DNA of 64,000 bases from Elephas maximus indicus. Taxonomy: Eukaryota > Chordata > Mammalia > Proboscidea > Elephantidae. The position numbers and the translations under genes are program-made. The notes under the pieces are model-generated. The model was not told where the DNA came from and did not search any database. It saw nothing but the letters and a program-made list of their open reading frames with translations. The stretch spans positions 33,616,378-33,680,377 of the forward strand of contig NC_064839.1 in the NCBI RefSeq assembly GCF_024166365.1, written 5' to 3'. Of the stretch, positions 1 to 13,319 are shown one piece after another (the first letter of the stretch is position 1; each line of letters begins with the position of its first letter).

Positions 1-869
1 CTGGAGGACAAAGGCCTGGACCATAGCTGGGGCAGGAAGGCTGCAGGTGAAGTCTCCAGGGTCCTGCCCTGCCCTGCCCAAGTTCCCCGCCCCTGCAAAA
101 GGAGTGGGCTGAGGCAGCCCTCTGATATTGGACCCGAGGTAGACATCTGACCCAAGCTGAGCCAATCAGATATGTTCCCTAGAGAACTTGAACCAGAGCT
201 GCAGCTGAGAGAAGCCTGGTGGGAAAGGGAAGATGGAGGGAGGGGGTCAGGTGGCGAGGCTCTTTTGGGGAAACAAGGTTGAGAGATTTTTTTTTTTTAG
301 GTTGGGAAAACCCTGGTCCCATTGATAGATTGAAGGGATAATCCACTGAAGAGGGAGAGACTGACGTTGCCAAAACACGGACACTACCCAGAGGGCCAGG
401 CTGAGCTAATGAAAGGACTGGCTTCAGCAGGGAAATGACCGTGTTGCTCCCACATCCCATCACCTCCCTCAGGCCCTCTTCTGCGGAACCTCAGTGCCTC
501 TCCTCTCAGGACTTGGTTCCATCACCCTTCTCACCAGACTTCCCTGCCTCCAGAATATGGGCACTCAGGGGGCTCGCTTTAGAGCCCCTCCCTGGTCACT
601 GAGCACCTGGCACGTGAGGCCTTGTGCCTCCTTGTGACTGGGCCACCTGGGTCTCTTGGCCCTCCCTTTACCGGGGCCCCAGTGGGGGTTGCGGGGAGGA
701 GAGCTGGCAGCAGCACTGTCTAGGCCCCCTTCCCCTTCCAGACGGTGTTCCAAGTCCCATTCTCCCTACTATTCCTTGGACACAAACATGGTAGCTCCTC
801 CCTGGCAACACATGCTGAGGTCCCCCAACCCCTGGACCTGACAAATAAGGTATGGGGTAGTACGCTCAC
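1..869 (-). other. LRRC29 intron (downstream of last visible exon)
   Basis: This stretch follows the donor at 869 on the minus strand and should be intron. I find no LRR-coding exon, no AATAAA signal in a convincing place and no clear repeat apart from a short T-run near 287-298. Open frames here are short and have no recognisable motif. Confidence 0.6.
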
Positions 870-3800
870 CTTGAGTGAGGAGCAGTAAGCCAGGCTGAGG
901 GAGGTCAGTGGGAGTGGGGCTCTGTGCGCTGAGCCCAAGGCCTGGGCCAATCCCCGCCCGCTCACCAGGCAGCACTCAGCCATGTCGAGGCTCTGCAGCT
1001 CCCGCAGGCCCCCTAGGGCCTTACATCCCACGTCTGTTAGCCGCTGCAGCTTCCTCAGGCTCAGGCGCCGCAGGTGCCGCAGGCCAAGGCTCACGGCCAA
1101 GAGCGCCCCATCAGCCAGTTCTGAGCAGCCGCTGAGGTCCAGAGAGGTAAGACCTGGTTGCTGGCGGCAGAGGGCGGCCACAGCCTCTGTGGACAGGTCC
1201 CGGCAGCTGTGCAAGCTCAGTTCCTGCAACTGCAGCCCAGGCACCTGTCCCAGGGCCTGCAGGGCCTCAGGTAGCAGGCCGGTGCCGCTCAGGTCTAGGG
1301 CACGCAGCTTACCAGCCCGCTCCTTCACAAATCGCAGCAAGTTTCGGAAGGAGAGGAGGGAGGGGCAGCTGTCCTGGGGGCCCATGGAGCCTTGGGCTGG
1401 GCTCAGCTCGAAGGTGAGGTGGCAGTAGGCCAAGGAGAGGCGCTCCAGGCTGGGGGCACAGCTGCTGAGCCGGTTGAAGCTGAGGTCGGCTAGGTCCCGC
1501 AGGCCGGCCAGGTTGAGCTCCCGAAGGCTGTGCAACGCCTCCCGGACCCGCTGTGCCATCTCGGGCTGAGCCAGCAGCGTGCCTGAGGTGAAGAGGCTGT
1601 TGCAGCCACTAAGGTCAAGGGTACGCAAGGCCGGGCAGCCCAGGATCAGGGCCATGAAGGAGGCCTCTGTGGGGCTGCCCCCACCCAGGCACAAGCTCTG
1701 CAGGTGTGGGCCCAGGTGGTAGGCGACAGACTGCAGCACCTGGTGTGAAGCTGGCGAGCTATCCACGTTGGTCAGGCTGATGCAGGAGATGCCCCGGAGG
1801 CCCAGGCTCTTGATGGCTGGGAGGGAGGCTGAGGATACGGGGATGTTGTACCGCACATTTGTCTAAGGAGCAGCAGCAAGCATGGGGTTAGCCCTGGCTT
1901 CAGAGAGAACTGGACATTGGGTCTGTTGGTGAGGGTGGCAGGCCAGAGACTGGGGGCAGGTCAGGGAAGGGCCCTTTGACAACAGGGACCCAACATGTGT
2001 GAGGTGTTGTGTGGGTGAGGGGGTGGGAGTGGGAAGTGGGAGCTGGGAAGAAGTCAGGTGGGGGGGGGGAGCCCAAAGGGAGATGACTGTCTCAGGGGAT
2101 GACAGGAAGGTTGGTGGTGGACAGGACTGGGTGCCTAGGGAGGGGCAGGGACAGGGTAGGGAGTCAAACTGAGCATAGGGGTGGGGGATATGACGTGGAT
2201 GAGGCCCGACAAAGCCCTCAGGATTGGGGAGGGGATGAGAGAGCAAAATATGCTGGACCTCAACATTTGGGACTTTCAGAAGGAGGCCCTGAGACCCATG
2301 AGACAGGCATCATTTACTAGAACCCTTGTGGCCCAGGTGCTAGGGGTTTGGGGGCAGGCAATGAGGCCTGGGTTGCCTAGTGGCCTCAGAGTATGTCTGA
2401 GCCACATAAATGTTTATACAGGTTTTGTGTGTAAGTGAAAGCGTGTGCACACGCCTCTCTGTGTGTGAACTGACTCTCGTGGGGCCTCCTAGCATTGGGC
2501 CCTGGATGCTCCAGAGTTCAGAGGTCCTTGTGAGCTCTGCAGTGCATCTCTGGAGAAGACACCTGTCTGTCCAGGTAAGAAAGAAGGAGCCTCCCACTTC
2601 TGTGGACAGGAACTACTAGAAGAACTTTCAGGGTGTTAGGGAAGGTGAGCACGCAGTGAGCGAGCAGGTAGGAGCCAGAAGGTGAGCTCAGGGCTAAGTC
2701 GTTGTAGGAATAAGCTGCTTGCGTAGGAGTGTGGGGAGCCCCCAGCTGAGGGGAAGTTTTCACAGAACCTTCCCTGATCATGTGCCAAAGGGAGCCAAAA
2801 GCAAGTTGGGACAATTTTTGTGGGGGGGCGGGGAGAGAGGAAGAGAGCTTGGCTTCTGATGCCCCAGCCCCCTTTCTCTACCCCTCGCAGATGCCTGGGT
2901 TGCAGGCAAGTGGTGCTCAAGGAAGGCTCTCTCTTTTTGTATTAAAATGATCCCAATTCAGGAAACAAGCTCCCTGGAAAACCTATCCTGTCAGTGACAA
3001 GTGGATGTTCCCTGCTTGGATTCCATAGAACATCATCAAAAGGAATGAGAAAGGTTGAAATGACGTGTAATCTGTGCTCCTAACAAGATACTTATCGATG
3101 GGATTCTCCCAGGAGGGCAGATGGAACTCATTCTACAGGTGTGGAAGCCAGTCCCCAGCTGTTGCCAAGAGAAGCAGTCGACCATGCCTGCCCTCATGCA
3201 AAGGAGAGCGTGGCAAGAGGTTGGGGCCATCCCCTGGCTTCTTTCACAAGAGTCAGGGGTCACTGGGCTCCCTTTTCAGATCCCATTCCAAGAAGGGGGC
3301 ACTGTGGGTGAGGAGTGTGCTCTATGGATGCTCTCATAGGCAGTGGGTCAGGGAGGGTAAGGTAGTGGGCAGTGAGGACTCCCAAGTGTCTGGGTCCATC
3401 TCTCAGATTTGAGGAGAGATGGGGAAAATCTCAGTGTGTGAGGAGAGGAGGGAGGTGGAAAAGATCAGAGAGGAAATATTTGAGAAAGAAAAGTGAAAAC
3501 ATGCCTCCAGCCACCTTAAAGCCTGCTTGACAGATGATTCAACTTGATGAAGAGTAAACTGTGGTGGAGGAATGGGGAGCAGGGCTGGTTGCTGAGGCAG
3601 CAGCCCCCTCCAGTCACATGCCACAGCACAGCCCTGCACAGAGGCCTTGAGAGGGCCTGCACGTGCCAGCCCCAGCAGCAGGTGCTGTCTTCCCTCTGTC
3701 TGTCCTGCCTGAGCCTTGGTGCCAGAAATGCTCTACCCTCTCCCTGCCTCCCTATGGAGAAGACACACACACATGAGGAGAGCCCTGGCAGTCACCTCTA

Positions 3801-6800
3801 GTCCCACATCTAGAGTTAAATGGTGGCAGCAAAAGGTGTCAGGGCCTGGCCAAAGAACTTCCAGCTCTTGGGGGAGTCTGAGACCACTTCTCCCCTGCTC
3901 TCTCTGGCCTCCTTTTATTCTCTTCTTGGAGAGCAGGCAGCCTCTAAGACATCACCCAGGGGGTTTCCCTGCTCCTGAGTCAGCTGGACTCAGGCTGCAG
4001 GAGCTCAGGAGCAGCTGTGTAGGGATAGTTATCTTTGGGGGGGAGCGGGGGGCAAAGCAACAAGCAGAAACAGCAGGGCTCCTGGGTTTGGGTCTTTGGC
4101 CCCAATGTAGGAAACCCCCCCTTCCCGGACCCTAGATGCTTCTAGAGGCCCAAGTGAGGATGGCAAGGACACCTATTCTAGCTTCAGGGGCCTCAGCCAC
4201 AGAAAGGCCAGCTAGCCCCCGGTTCCCTCCTTTCCCAGTGCTAGCATCTTAGAATGAATGCCAAATCATTTGGATGATTTAACCCTGAACCTGCTAAAAC
4301 TGACACATACCCATTGACTGTGAGAGACCAGGGTTTTGTCATACTTAGCGAAACCCCAGGCTGAGACTGTGGGCCTGTGTACACACTTGGAAAGCCATCT
4401 GATTGAGAAAATGGCCCCGTCTGCCCAGTTGTTGTTAGGTGCCATTGAGTTGGTTCCAACTCATAGTGACCCCATGTGACAGAGTAGAACTCCTCCATAG
4501 GGTTTCTTAGGCTCCCATAATACTTATGGGAGCAGATCACCAGGTCTTTTCTCCCATGGAAGCATTGGTGGGTTTGAACCGTTGACCTTACAGTTAGCAG
4601 CTGAATGCTTAATCATTGAGCTACCAGGGGTCCTTGTCTGTCTGGTACAAGAAACCAAAGCTAGCACGCCTGCTATCCTCCAGAAGGCTGCCAGGGGCTC
4701 TGGTCTCAATAGAGGAGGTAGACTTGGGGCCTCTACAAACACCCCAGGCAGAAGAAAAAGCCAGAGGGCAGAGCTGGGCTGGCCTGGATTTTTGTCTCAC
4801 AGTAACCAACCCAGCAGCAGGCAACCAACCCCCAACCCTGAATAGGCAGAGACTGAGTGTGTGTGTGTATGTGTGTGGTGGTGGTGGTGGTGGTGGTGAG
4901 GTGTTGCCTTTGTCTGCCTTCTTTTGAGGAAAATTAGGATTAAGTGAACAGTGGCAACAGGTCAGGGGAGCAAGAAGTCACCATCCCCAATGTACCTCAC
5001 AGACTTCGAGTACAGCACCCTAACCCCTTTTTGCTTGTATTTATCTCCCTCTAGTTCACAAAAACTCCTTGGGAGGCACGTCTCCCTTGACCCTGCACCC
5101 CCAGGGTCCAGCACAGTGTCAGGCACAAAGCAGGCAGCATAAACATCTGAATGAGATGGACTTCCTTCAGAGCTGCCTGCAGCCTCTCCACATTTCCCTG
5201 GTAATTTTCCATCCTCCTTCCGCCCTGTGACTATTCCACACCTCTCTGAGCGAAGTCCTGGTCTCCATCTCTTCTCACTCTTGATAGACAACTTGGCCTC
5301 CAAGTTCACAGAGCAAGCGGCCAGCAGGCAGGAACTTCCTCAGCGAACATCTCCACATTTCCAGCCTACCTTCCGCTTCCTCCCATCTAAGACCAAACCT
5401 TGTATGGTGGAGCCTGTCTCTGCCACCAACCTGGAGACCTTGCAGTCATCATTCCTGATCTCTCTCCTCCCTCCACTCACCCCTCCTTTAGCGACTCACT
5501 CCCCTCAGCGTGTAAACACATTTAGCTTTTCTCCCAATTAAAATCTCTTTGTCTTAGGTTAATGGTGGAGGACAACTTGGAAAAGGAGGGTGAGAATGGC
5601 TGTACAACTCAATGAATGTAATCAGTGTCACTGAATTGGACATGAAGAAACTGTTGAATTGGTGCATGTTCCGCTGTATATATTCTCAATAAGAATAGCA
5701 AAAATTCAGTTATTAAAAAAAAAAAAGAAAGCAAACCCTTTGTCAAGTCCACCTCGACCTCTCATTACTTCCTGTTTATTTCCTTCCTTTCACAACAAAA
5801 CTTCTCACAAGTGAGGTCACTCTCTACACTTCTTTTCTTCCCTCACTCCTCAACCCACCTGGCTTTTGTCCCCTGGTGCCAAATGTTTCTGAAGCTATTG
5901 GGGACCTCTCTGAATGTCAAACATAATGGGCAGTATTTGACTCTCTGGGATTTTACACTGTTAGTCATCCACTTGACCCTTTAACTGCTCTCTGCCTTTG
6001 ACCTCTGTGCCCTCCTCTTCTGGAATCTCCTTAGTCCCTCTGGAGGTTTCTCCTCCCTTCCATGCCCTCAGACAGGCATCCTCACCTGGGACATCCTGTT
6101 ACTAGCTGTTCCTGTGGCTCATCATGCTTTCCCTGGGGGAAGTTATTCAGATTTGTGGTTTCAACTTCTACTCATTCTTTAATGACACCCAAATTTATAT
6201 TTATAGCCAGACTCTTCTCTTGAATTCCTAACCCAGAAATCCAACTACCAACTAGACCTCACCATTTAGACGTCTCCCACTTCCAAATTTTTAACATATT
6301 CAAAATCAACTTCCTCTAGACAGTGAGATTAATGACACTGCATGGATACCTCAACAATGGATCCTATTTATGTATACACATTTAACACATGACAAAGGAG
6401 GAATTCTAACCCGGGAGAAGGGAATGATTATACATAAACAGTGTTTGGGCTATTTGAAGAATAATCAATTTAGCTCCTTACTTCACAACATACATCAAAG
6501 TAACTTTTACTAATAAAAATTAATTTGAAAAATTAAAGTATGAAACAGAAGGAAAATATGAGGGTGTATTTATCAAATCTCTGAAAAGGCAAGGGACTGC
6601 TAAGTTTAAAGAACAAAGGAAGAAATGAAAAAGATGTTCACAATCAATAAGATAAAAATTCAACTTCTGTATCTCATAAACAAACACATATCTACCAATC
6701 AAATTAAAAGCCAAACATACTAGCAATATATTTCAATACATATGCAAAGGATTAATATCTTTAATGTATAACAAGTTCATACAAATTGATAAGAAAAATA

Positions 6801-9800
6801 CTAAGACCCCAATAGTGGATAAAGAACATGACGGAAAAACAAATGGACAGCTAATGGGAAAAACTATTCAACTTCAGCAATAACCAAAGAAAGAAAAATG
6901 AAAACAACGAGCTATCATTGCTTGCCTTCCAAACTAGCAAAGGCATCTGCATCAGCTCCTAGCTGGGCTGTCTTCCTACACTCAGTTGCTCCCTCTTCAG
7001 TCCACTCTGCACTGCGGAGTTCTAAAACACGAATTGCATTGTGTCACTCCCTTGCTACAAATTCTGTAAAGGCTCCACAGTGGCCTTTGAGAGAAAACCC
7101 AGGCACTGCCACCTGGCACACCTGCCAGTTTGCAGTTAAGCCTCTCTAGTCTCATTTCCTACCACTTCTCCCTCATACATCTAAGTTCCTATCCTATAGA
7201 ACTTCTCGTGTGGTAATTTCCAGAAAAATTCCACATTTTGGTGCCTTCACCTGTGCTCTGTTACCAGTCCTGGAAGACCAACCTTCACCCACATCCTATT
7301 CCTTCCTGGAAGCCTCCCCTGAGCATGCCAGTTTCCTTTGACATCCTTCTTTATGTTCCCGTTGCATCCTTTCATTCTTGTTTAACATCCCTGAGCACAT
7401 GAAATTGTGATTATTCACATACTTGTCTTCTGCTTCACTGGACTCTGAGCTCCCTGGGGGGGGAATACATGTCTTATTTATCCACGGAGTCCTAACACTG
7501 CACCCAGAGCCGATCAGGTACTCAGTAAGTGTTGGCTGAACAGAAGAATGGATGGGTGGATGGATGATGTATGTGTGGGGCCATGAGCAAGCTGAAGTGA
7601 GAGAGAACTGAAAACAGGCCAGGTAAGGATGGGCATCTTACCTCCCGAAGGGCATTCTGGGCTGCACAGTACCAAGCCCGACTCACGAGGGAGGCCTCTT
7701 TCTGATCTGACAGAGGCAGGAAGGTCAGAATATATGTGAGCATCTGAGGGAAAAAGACAGGGCATTGGGCTGTTAGCACTGGGGCCCTTTGGAACTTATT
7801 GAAGTTGATAGTGCAGTGGGCCTGAGGGAACTAGAGCACTGGCTTCCAGTCCTTGGAAGTGGAGTATGCACTTCTCTCCAGCTCCCAGGTATCTTTACTG
7901 TGAACAAACCTTTCCTGAGCTCAGTCTGGGTGCAGTTTGTACAACGGACAAAAATCAGACTTTCTGCCCAGTTTGGTAGAAAGAGCCTGGGCACTGAGGC
8001 CAGATAAACCTAGTTCAAATCCTTACTCTGTCAACTGAAATCTCTGAGCTTTGTTTTCCTTATCTGTAAAATGGCAATTACAATGAGATTTAAATGGTTG
8101 TTAGGAGAGAATCTTAAAATGTAAACTGTCTTGCATAGTATCTAAAAAACCACCTCAAACCCATTGCTGTTGAGTTGATTCTGACTCACACTGACCTATA
8201 GGCTAGAGCAGAACTGCCCCATAGGGTTTCCAAGAAGTGGCTGGTGGATTTAAACTGCCAACCTTTTGGTTAGCGGCTGAGCCCTTAACCACTATACCAC
8301 CAGGGCTCCAATGATAGCATTAGTATCCAGAACATAGCAAATAGCCAGTTAATATCGTTTAGTTCCTCTAAACCTTTCTCCTTTCACAATTTAGGTGGAT
8401 CATCTACTACAGCTATTATAACAAGAGAAGATGATAACTCGAATTCTTCCCACGTCACAGTCAGGTGTTCCCCTTTTCTGATCCTCGGGAAGCCATACTG
8501 CTTCCTCCTGGCCTCACAGATCAGGTTCTGGAACACCATTCTTTTCCAATCTTCTCTATGCCAACCTGCCTTCTTAGCTGGTTGTTAAGATACAATCCCA
8601 GCAAGAGCCTGCCTGGGAGGCTCAGGCCCTGGCTCTACCTACATTGTATGAGGCTGCAAATGGTGAGGTTGGGGCCTGGGAAGGTGGTTGCCTGTGAGGT
8701 CAGGAATGATTTGATATTAACTACTCTTTTCTTCTCTTCTGTAAAATCTTCCCTTCTTGACTCCTGTGACACTGTTTTCTAGAGCTCTACCTAGCACTCC
8801 CATTGCCCTGTTTCTGGATTCTTCTTTGGCTCCCAGAGCTCAGACCTGGGTCTTGGGATCCTTTGTTCACTTCTTAGGCTAATAAATTCACTGGTATGGC
8901 TTCAATAGTTACTTCTAGAAATAACCAATGATTCAAAATCCTCATACTGTCCTCTACCATTCAGTGCTAGTCCAGAATGCCAGCTGGCCACTGGATCCTT
9001 CACCACCAGCTTAATCTCAACACATCCAATTCTAAATTAATCATCTGTCCCCAGTCTAAAAGAGTCCCTTTCCCAACTTTCCCCTTCAATGCCAACACAC
9101 TGCACCCCATCTGACAACAGTTTGGACTTTCATATTCTTCTGTCCTTTACTCCCAGACACAGGTATAAAGCACAGGCTTTAGGTCAAGCTAGCTTAGACT
9201 CCTTCAAATCCTAGCTCCACTACATCCTAGCTGTGTGACCTGTGACCTTGGGCAAGGTACTTGACCTCTCTGAGCCTCAGTTTTCACTTCCGTAAAAAAA
9301 AAAAAAAAGGATATTAAAATAGGGGTATTAAAACTCTAGAACAGTCTTATGGGGATTAAATGGGATAATATATACAAAGTGCTTGACACCTAGTAGATGT
9401 TCCATAAATGGTTGCTATTGCTTTGCCACCTTAGCCCAGATCTTCACCAACCCGTCCTGGATGCCTTCCACAGTCTCCCACCTGAACTTCCTGTCTCCAT
9501 GCTCATCCTTGCTAATTCATTTTGGACACTGTCACAAGAAAATTTCATAAAACAGTTTTGAGTCCCAGCACATCTCTAATGAAAACCTTTAGGGTTCCCT
9601 AGTATCCTCAGGACAGAATCTCCACTCCTGGATCAGAACTACCAGGCCTCCACACTCAACTGGGCCCACTGACCCCAAAGCATGTCCTACAAACATAACA
9701 TGTCTATTGCCTTTTGCTTATGTGAGCCTCTTTCGTGGAATGCCCTTTCTTAAGCCTAACTTCATCAGCCCATTCTAATTTCTTCTTCTCTTATACTGAG

Positions 9801-10974
9801 CACACAGGAGGTGCTCAAGCAATACTTACTGGATTGACTTAAGGATGGACAAAGACCTAGTCTTCTACCTCTATTTTCACCAAAGGTTTGCTCAGGGAAG
9901 GGGGTGGGGCAGGGCAGTCTGTCTGAGCTGAGGTAAGATAGTGGCCAGCCTGTCTTCTGGGGCTGAGCAGCCAATGCAAGTAGCAAAGGAAGAGAGCAAG
10001 CCCGTCCTCACTGAGGAGAAGAAGCACCATACCTTGAGCTGAGATAGGGGTGGCCTTTCTAAAAGGGGCCAGAGGAGGCAGCATAAGGATAGAGCAGCCA
10101 TCCTATGAACTCATCCCAAGGGGTCACAAGAGATATGATTGGAACAGAGTGGATATCTTCTGGGCCCAAGGGGAAAATGGATGTCATCCCAGGTGGCTCA
10201 ACAGGGTAAGAGCAGACCTCTCCTCCCTATAGGGAGGGAGCACCATTCCAAGACTGATGGGAATGGGTGGTCTGTCTCTCCTGGGAAGCAAGAGAGGGCT
10301 GCCAACTCTCATGGCAAAAGGGATGCAGAGGTCATTCCAAGAGGCCAGTGGGGACAAAACCTGTTACCCCTCCAGCCTATGGGAGTGGAGCAGTCTTGCC
10401 TCAGGCTAACTGATCAGTCATCCCATGGGGCTGAAGGAGTAGGGGACAGGACTGTCCTCCCTGAAGGTACTCAGCGACCATACCTGGAGTTGATAGGGAG
10501 GGGACAGTCTGTCTTCCACCACCGGGAGGTGGGGACGACCATCTCTCGAAGCGAAGGGAATGGAGCGACCATTCCAAGAAGTCAATGGGGATTAAGATCG
10601 GTTACCCTTCGGGGACGATGAGAAGGAGCGGACATCTTCTAGAAGTGAAGGGGAGGGAGCGGCCAAGTCAAACGAAGAGGGGTAGCCAGAGGGCCTGGCC
10701 TCGCTGAGGTGACAGAGCAGCCCTGTCCTGTGGCCGATGGGGAGGACAGGATGGTCTCCCACGCTAACGGGACGAGCGCCCCAAAGGTGGGGCCATTACC
10801 CAGAGCTTGCAAGTCCCGGGGTCCGCCCAGCGGGTCGTTTCCGCCAGACGGGCGGGGCCGGGCGAACTGTCTGACGGCCCCTCCCCTACAGCCCGGGACC
10901 CCGAGGGCGGGGCCTGTCCCGAGCTAGGCCTGAGGGCAACCTCCTCTCACCTCCAGGGGCAGCGACTCCGCCAT
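870..10974 (-). CDS. LRRC29: LRRC29/FBXL9, F-box and leucine-rich-repeat protein (5' three coding exons; 3' end outside window)
   Basis: Three minus-strand coding exons join in phase 0: 10974-10951 (MAESLPLE), 7743-7642 and 1862-870, giving 373 codons with no stop. The first two together make an F-box (LPLEMLTYILTFLPLSDQKE, ending SRAWYCAAQNALRE), the motif that binds SKP1 in SCF ubiquitin ligases. The third exon encodes at least nine cysteine-type leucine-rich repeats, for example LRTLDLSGCNSLF, LQELSLHSCRDLS and LTSLDLSGCSELADGALL; such repeats usually select the substrate. Acceptors (ccctcag at 7744, ctccttag at 1863) and donors (GAG|gtgaga, GAG|gtaaga, AAG|gtgagc) are canonical. Human LRRC29 continues after SSLK, so further LRR exons must lie left of position 1; none is visible in 1-869. 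The ATG at 10974 is taken because it sits directly before the F-box and 218 bp from TMEM208. Human FBXL9 is, as I recall, classed as a pseudogene; nothing here looks broken. Confidence 0.88.
4428..4633 (-). mobile_element. AfroSINE, longer subtype
   Basis: Reverse copy with tgccattgagttggttccaa, gacagagtagaactcctcca, then a subtype-specific cccatggaagcattggtggg and a tRNA-like head ending ctaccaggggtcc. Confidence 0.85.
4856..4898. repeat. GT and GGT microsatellite
   Basis: A short GT run passes into about seven GGT units in LRRC29 intron 2. Confidence 0.9.
5540..5730 (+). mobile_element. A-tailed interspersed repeat, family unresolved
   Basis: It contains gaatgtaatcagtgtcactg and gttccgctgtatatattctc and ends in a 12-base A-run. 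I have the impression of an afrotherian LINE/SINE 3' end but cannot name it. Confidence 0.45.
6380..6906 (+). mobile_element. L1 fragment
   Basis: AT-rich, with aggattaatatctttaatgt, caaattgataagaaaaatac and caatagtggataaagaacat, typical of L1 ORF2 3' sequence. Strongly decayed. Confidence 0.7.
7240..7560 (+). mobile_element. L2 3' fragment
   Basis: The sequence ctggactctgagctccctgg, then catgtcttatttatccacgg, and the ending cagtaagtgttggctgaaca is the usual L2 3' pattern. Confidence 0.65.
7975..8142 (+). mobile_element. MIR-like SINE
   Basis: Central motif ctctgagctttgttttcctt followed by atctgtaaaatggcaatta, the MIR core. Confidence 0.75.
8143..8309 (-). mobile_element. AfroSINE
   Basis: Reverse copy (cccattgctgttgagttgat, gcagaactgccccatagggt) ending in a ccaccagggctcc head. 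Confidence 0.87.
9165..9425 (+). mobile_element. MIR SINE, near full length
   Basis: tagctgtgtgacctgtgacc, ttgacctctctgagcctcag and a closing tagtagatgttccataaatg. An A-run sits inside it at about 9294-9308. Confidence 0.85.
10060..10770. repeat. Degenerate ~30-bp tandem array beside the LRRC29 promoter
   Basis: About 20 diverged units of roughly 28-33 bp can be laid out by eye. Each has a purine-rich GGAGC/GGGGA part and a pyrimidine-rich core such as gaccattccaag, gaccatctctcgaag or gacatcttctagaag. A 160-residue open frame across it follows from the near-triplet period and resembles no protein. The array starts about 200 bp downstream of the LRRC29 start codon, inside intron 1. Confidence 0.6.
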
Positions 10975-11192
10975 CGCATCCCTGCCGCCTCCGCCCCCGC
11001 GCAAAGCTTTCTGGGAAATGTAGTCCCACTGGCTATAAGGCGGGGCTTGGGAAGGATGTGTACTCCACTTCCGTCCCATTTGTTGACGACTTTGGTGAGC
11101 ACAGGAAGTGCTCGTACAGCCGATGTGGTACTTGCTGTCTGCGGTTTCAGTCGATCTCCCTTGTTCTTTCGGCTCGGTATTTGCGTCGCACC
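10975..11192. promoter_or_regulatory. Bidirectional promoter LRRC29/TMEM208
   Basis: The two start codons point away from each other and are 218 bp apart. The interval is GC-rich and has no TATA box in a useful place. It contains tttctgggaaatgtagt (11008-11024), the reverse complement of the ACTACA-TTCCCAG type site bound by ZNF143/STAF, and ETS-like cores: cacttccg (11066-11073) and caggaagtg (11101-11109). These are motif matches read by eye. CpG density stays high from about 10800 to 11450. Confidence 0.7.
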
Positions 11193-13038
<1,846 letters not shown>

Positions 13039-13161
13039 CTGTTAGCATTGTGGCCACAGGCTGCTGGACCTTGGGCAGCTCTATCAGGCTGCATGGCCCC
13101 CATGCCAGGAGCAGCGAGGGCCTTATCCAGGGGCCGGAGTATTCTGGGGTATAGATTGCTG

Positions 13162-13167
13162 AATAAA
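13162..13167 (+). terminator. TMEM208 poly(A) signal
   Basis: A canonical aataaa lies 124 bp after the TMEM208 stop codon, followed by a GT-rich stretch (gatgtgtgggtg, about 13186). This gives a short 3' UTR. Confidence 0.85.
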
Positions 13168-13313
13168 TGGCTTAGAAGTGGCTAATGGATGTGTGGGTGA
13201 TAATGAAGGGCAGGGCAGGAGGAGCCAGTCTTTGGTTATTTTCGTCCTGCTACAGACCCAGCCTAGTGGGAACCTTCAAAGAAAAAAAAATCTCTTAGAT
13301 TGGCTAAGAAAAC

Positions 13314-13319
13314 TTTATT
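13314..13319 (-). terminator. FHOD1 poly(A) signal
   Basis: The plus strand reads tttatt, that is AATAAA on the minus strand, about 210 bp past the FHOD1 stop. FHOD1 cleavage is expected near 13295-13300, about 110 bp from the expected TMEM208 end, so the two genes converge without clear overlap. Confidence 0.8.

Larger units (their letters stand above)
1863..7641 (-). other. LRRC29 intron 2 (5.8 kb)
   Basis: This intron lies between the F-box exon and the LRR exon. It holds an AfroSINE (4428-4633), GT and GGT microsatellites near 4856-4898, an A-tailed interspersed repeat ending near 5730, an L1 fragment (about 6380-6906) and an L2-like 3' end (about 7240-7560). The region 1870-4240 is fairly GC-rich unique-looking sequence with no coding exon that I can support. 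Confidence 0.6.
7744..10950 (-). other. LRRC29 intron 1 (3.2 kb)
   Basis: This intron lies between the MAESLPLE exon and the rest of the F-box. It contains MIR-like copies (7975-8142 and 9165-9425), an AfroSINE (8143-8309) and, nearest the promoter, a degenerate tandem array (about 10060-10770). The stretch 8310-9160 shows no recognisable element. Confidence 0.6.

Noticed and set aside
7240-7560. Small protein-coding exon in LRRC29 intron 2
   Set aside because: The open stretch matches an L2 3' end and has no flanking splice-site pair; the F-box exon begins only at 7743 on the minus strand.
10139-10621. 160-codon open frame
   Set aside because: It spans the degenerate tandem array, whose near-triplet unit length keeps frames open by chance.
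10060-10770. CRISPR-like array
   Set aside because: The repeats are diverged, with no constant repeat plus variable spacer pattern, and this is a mammalian nuclear genome.
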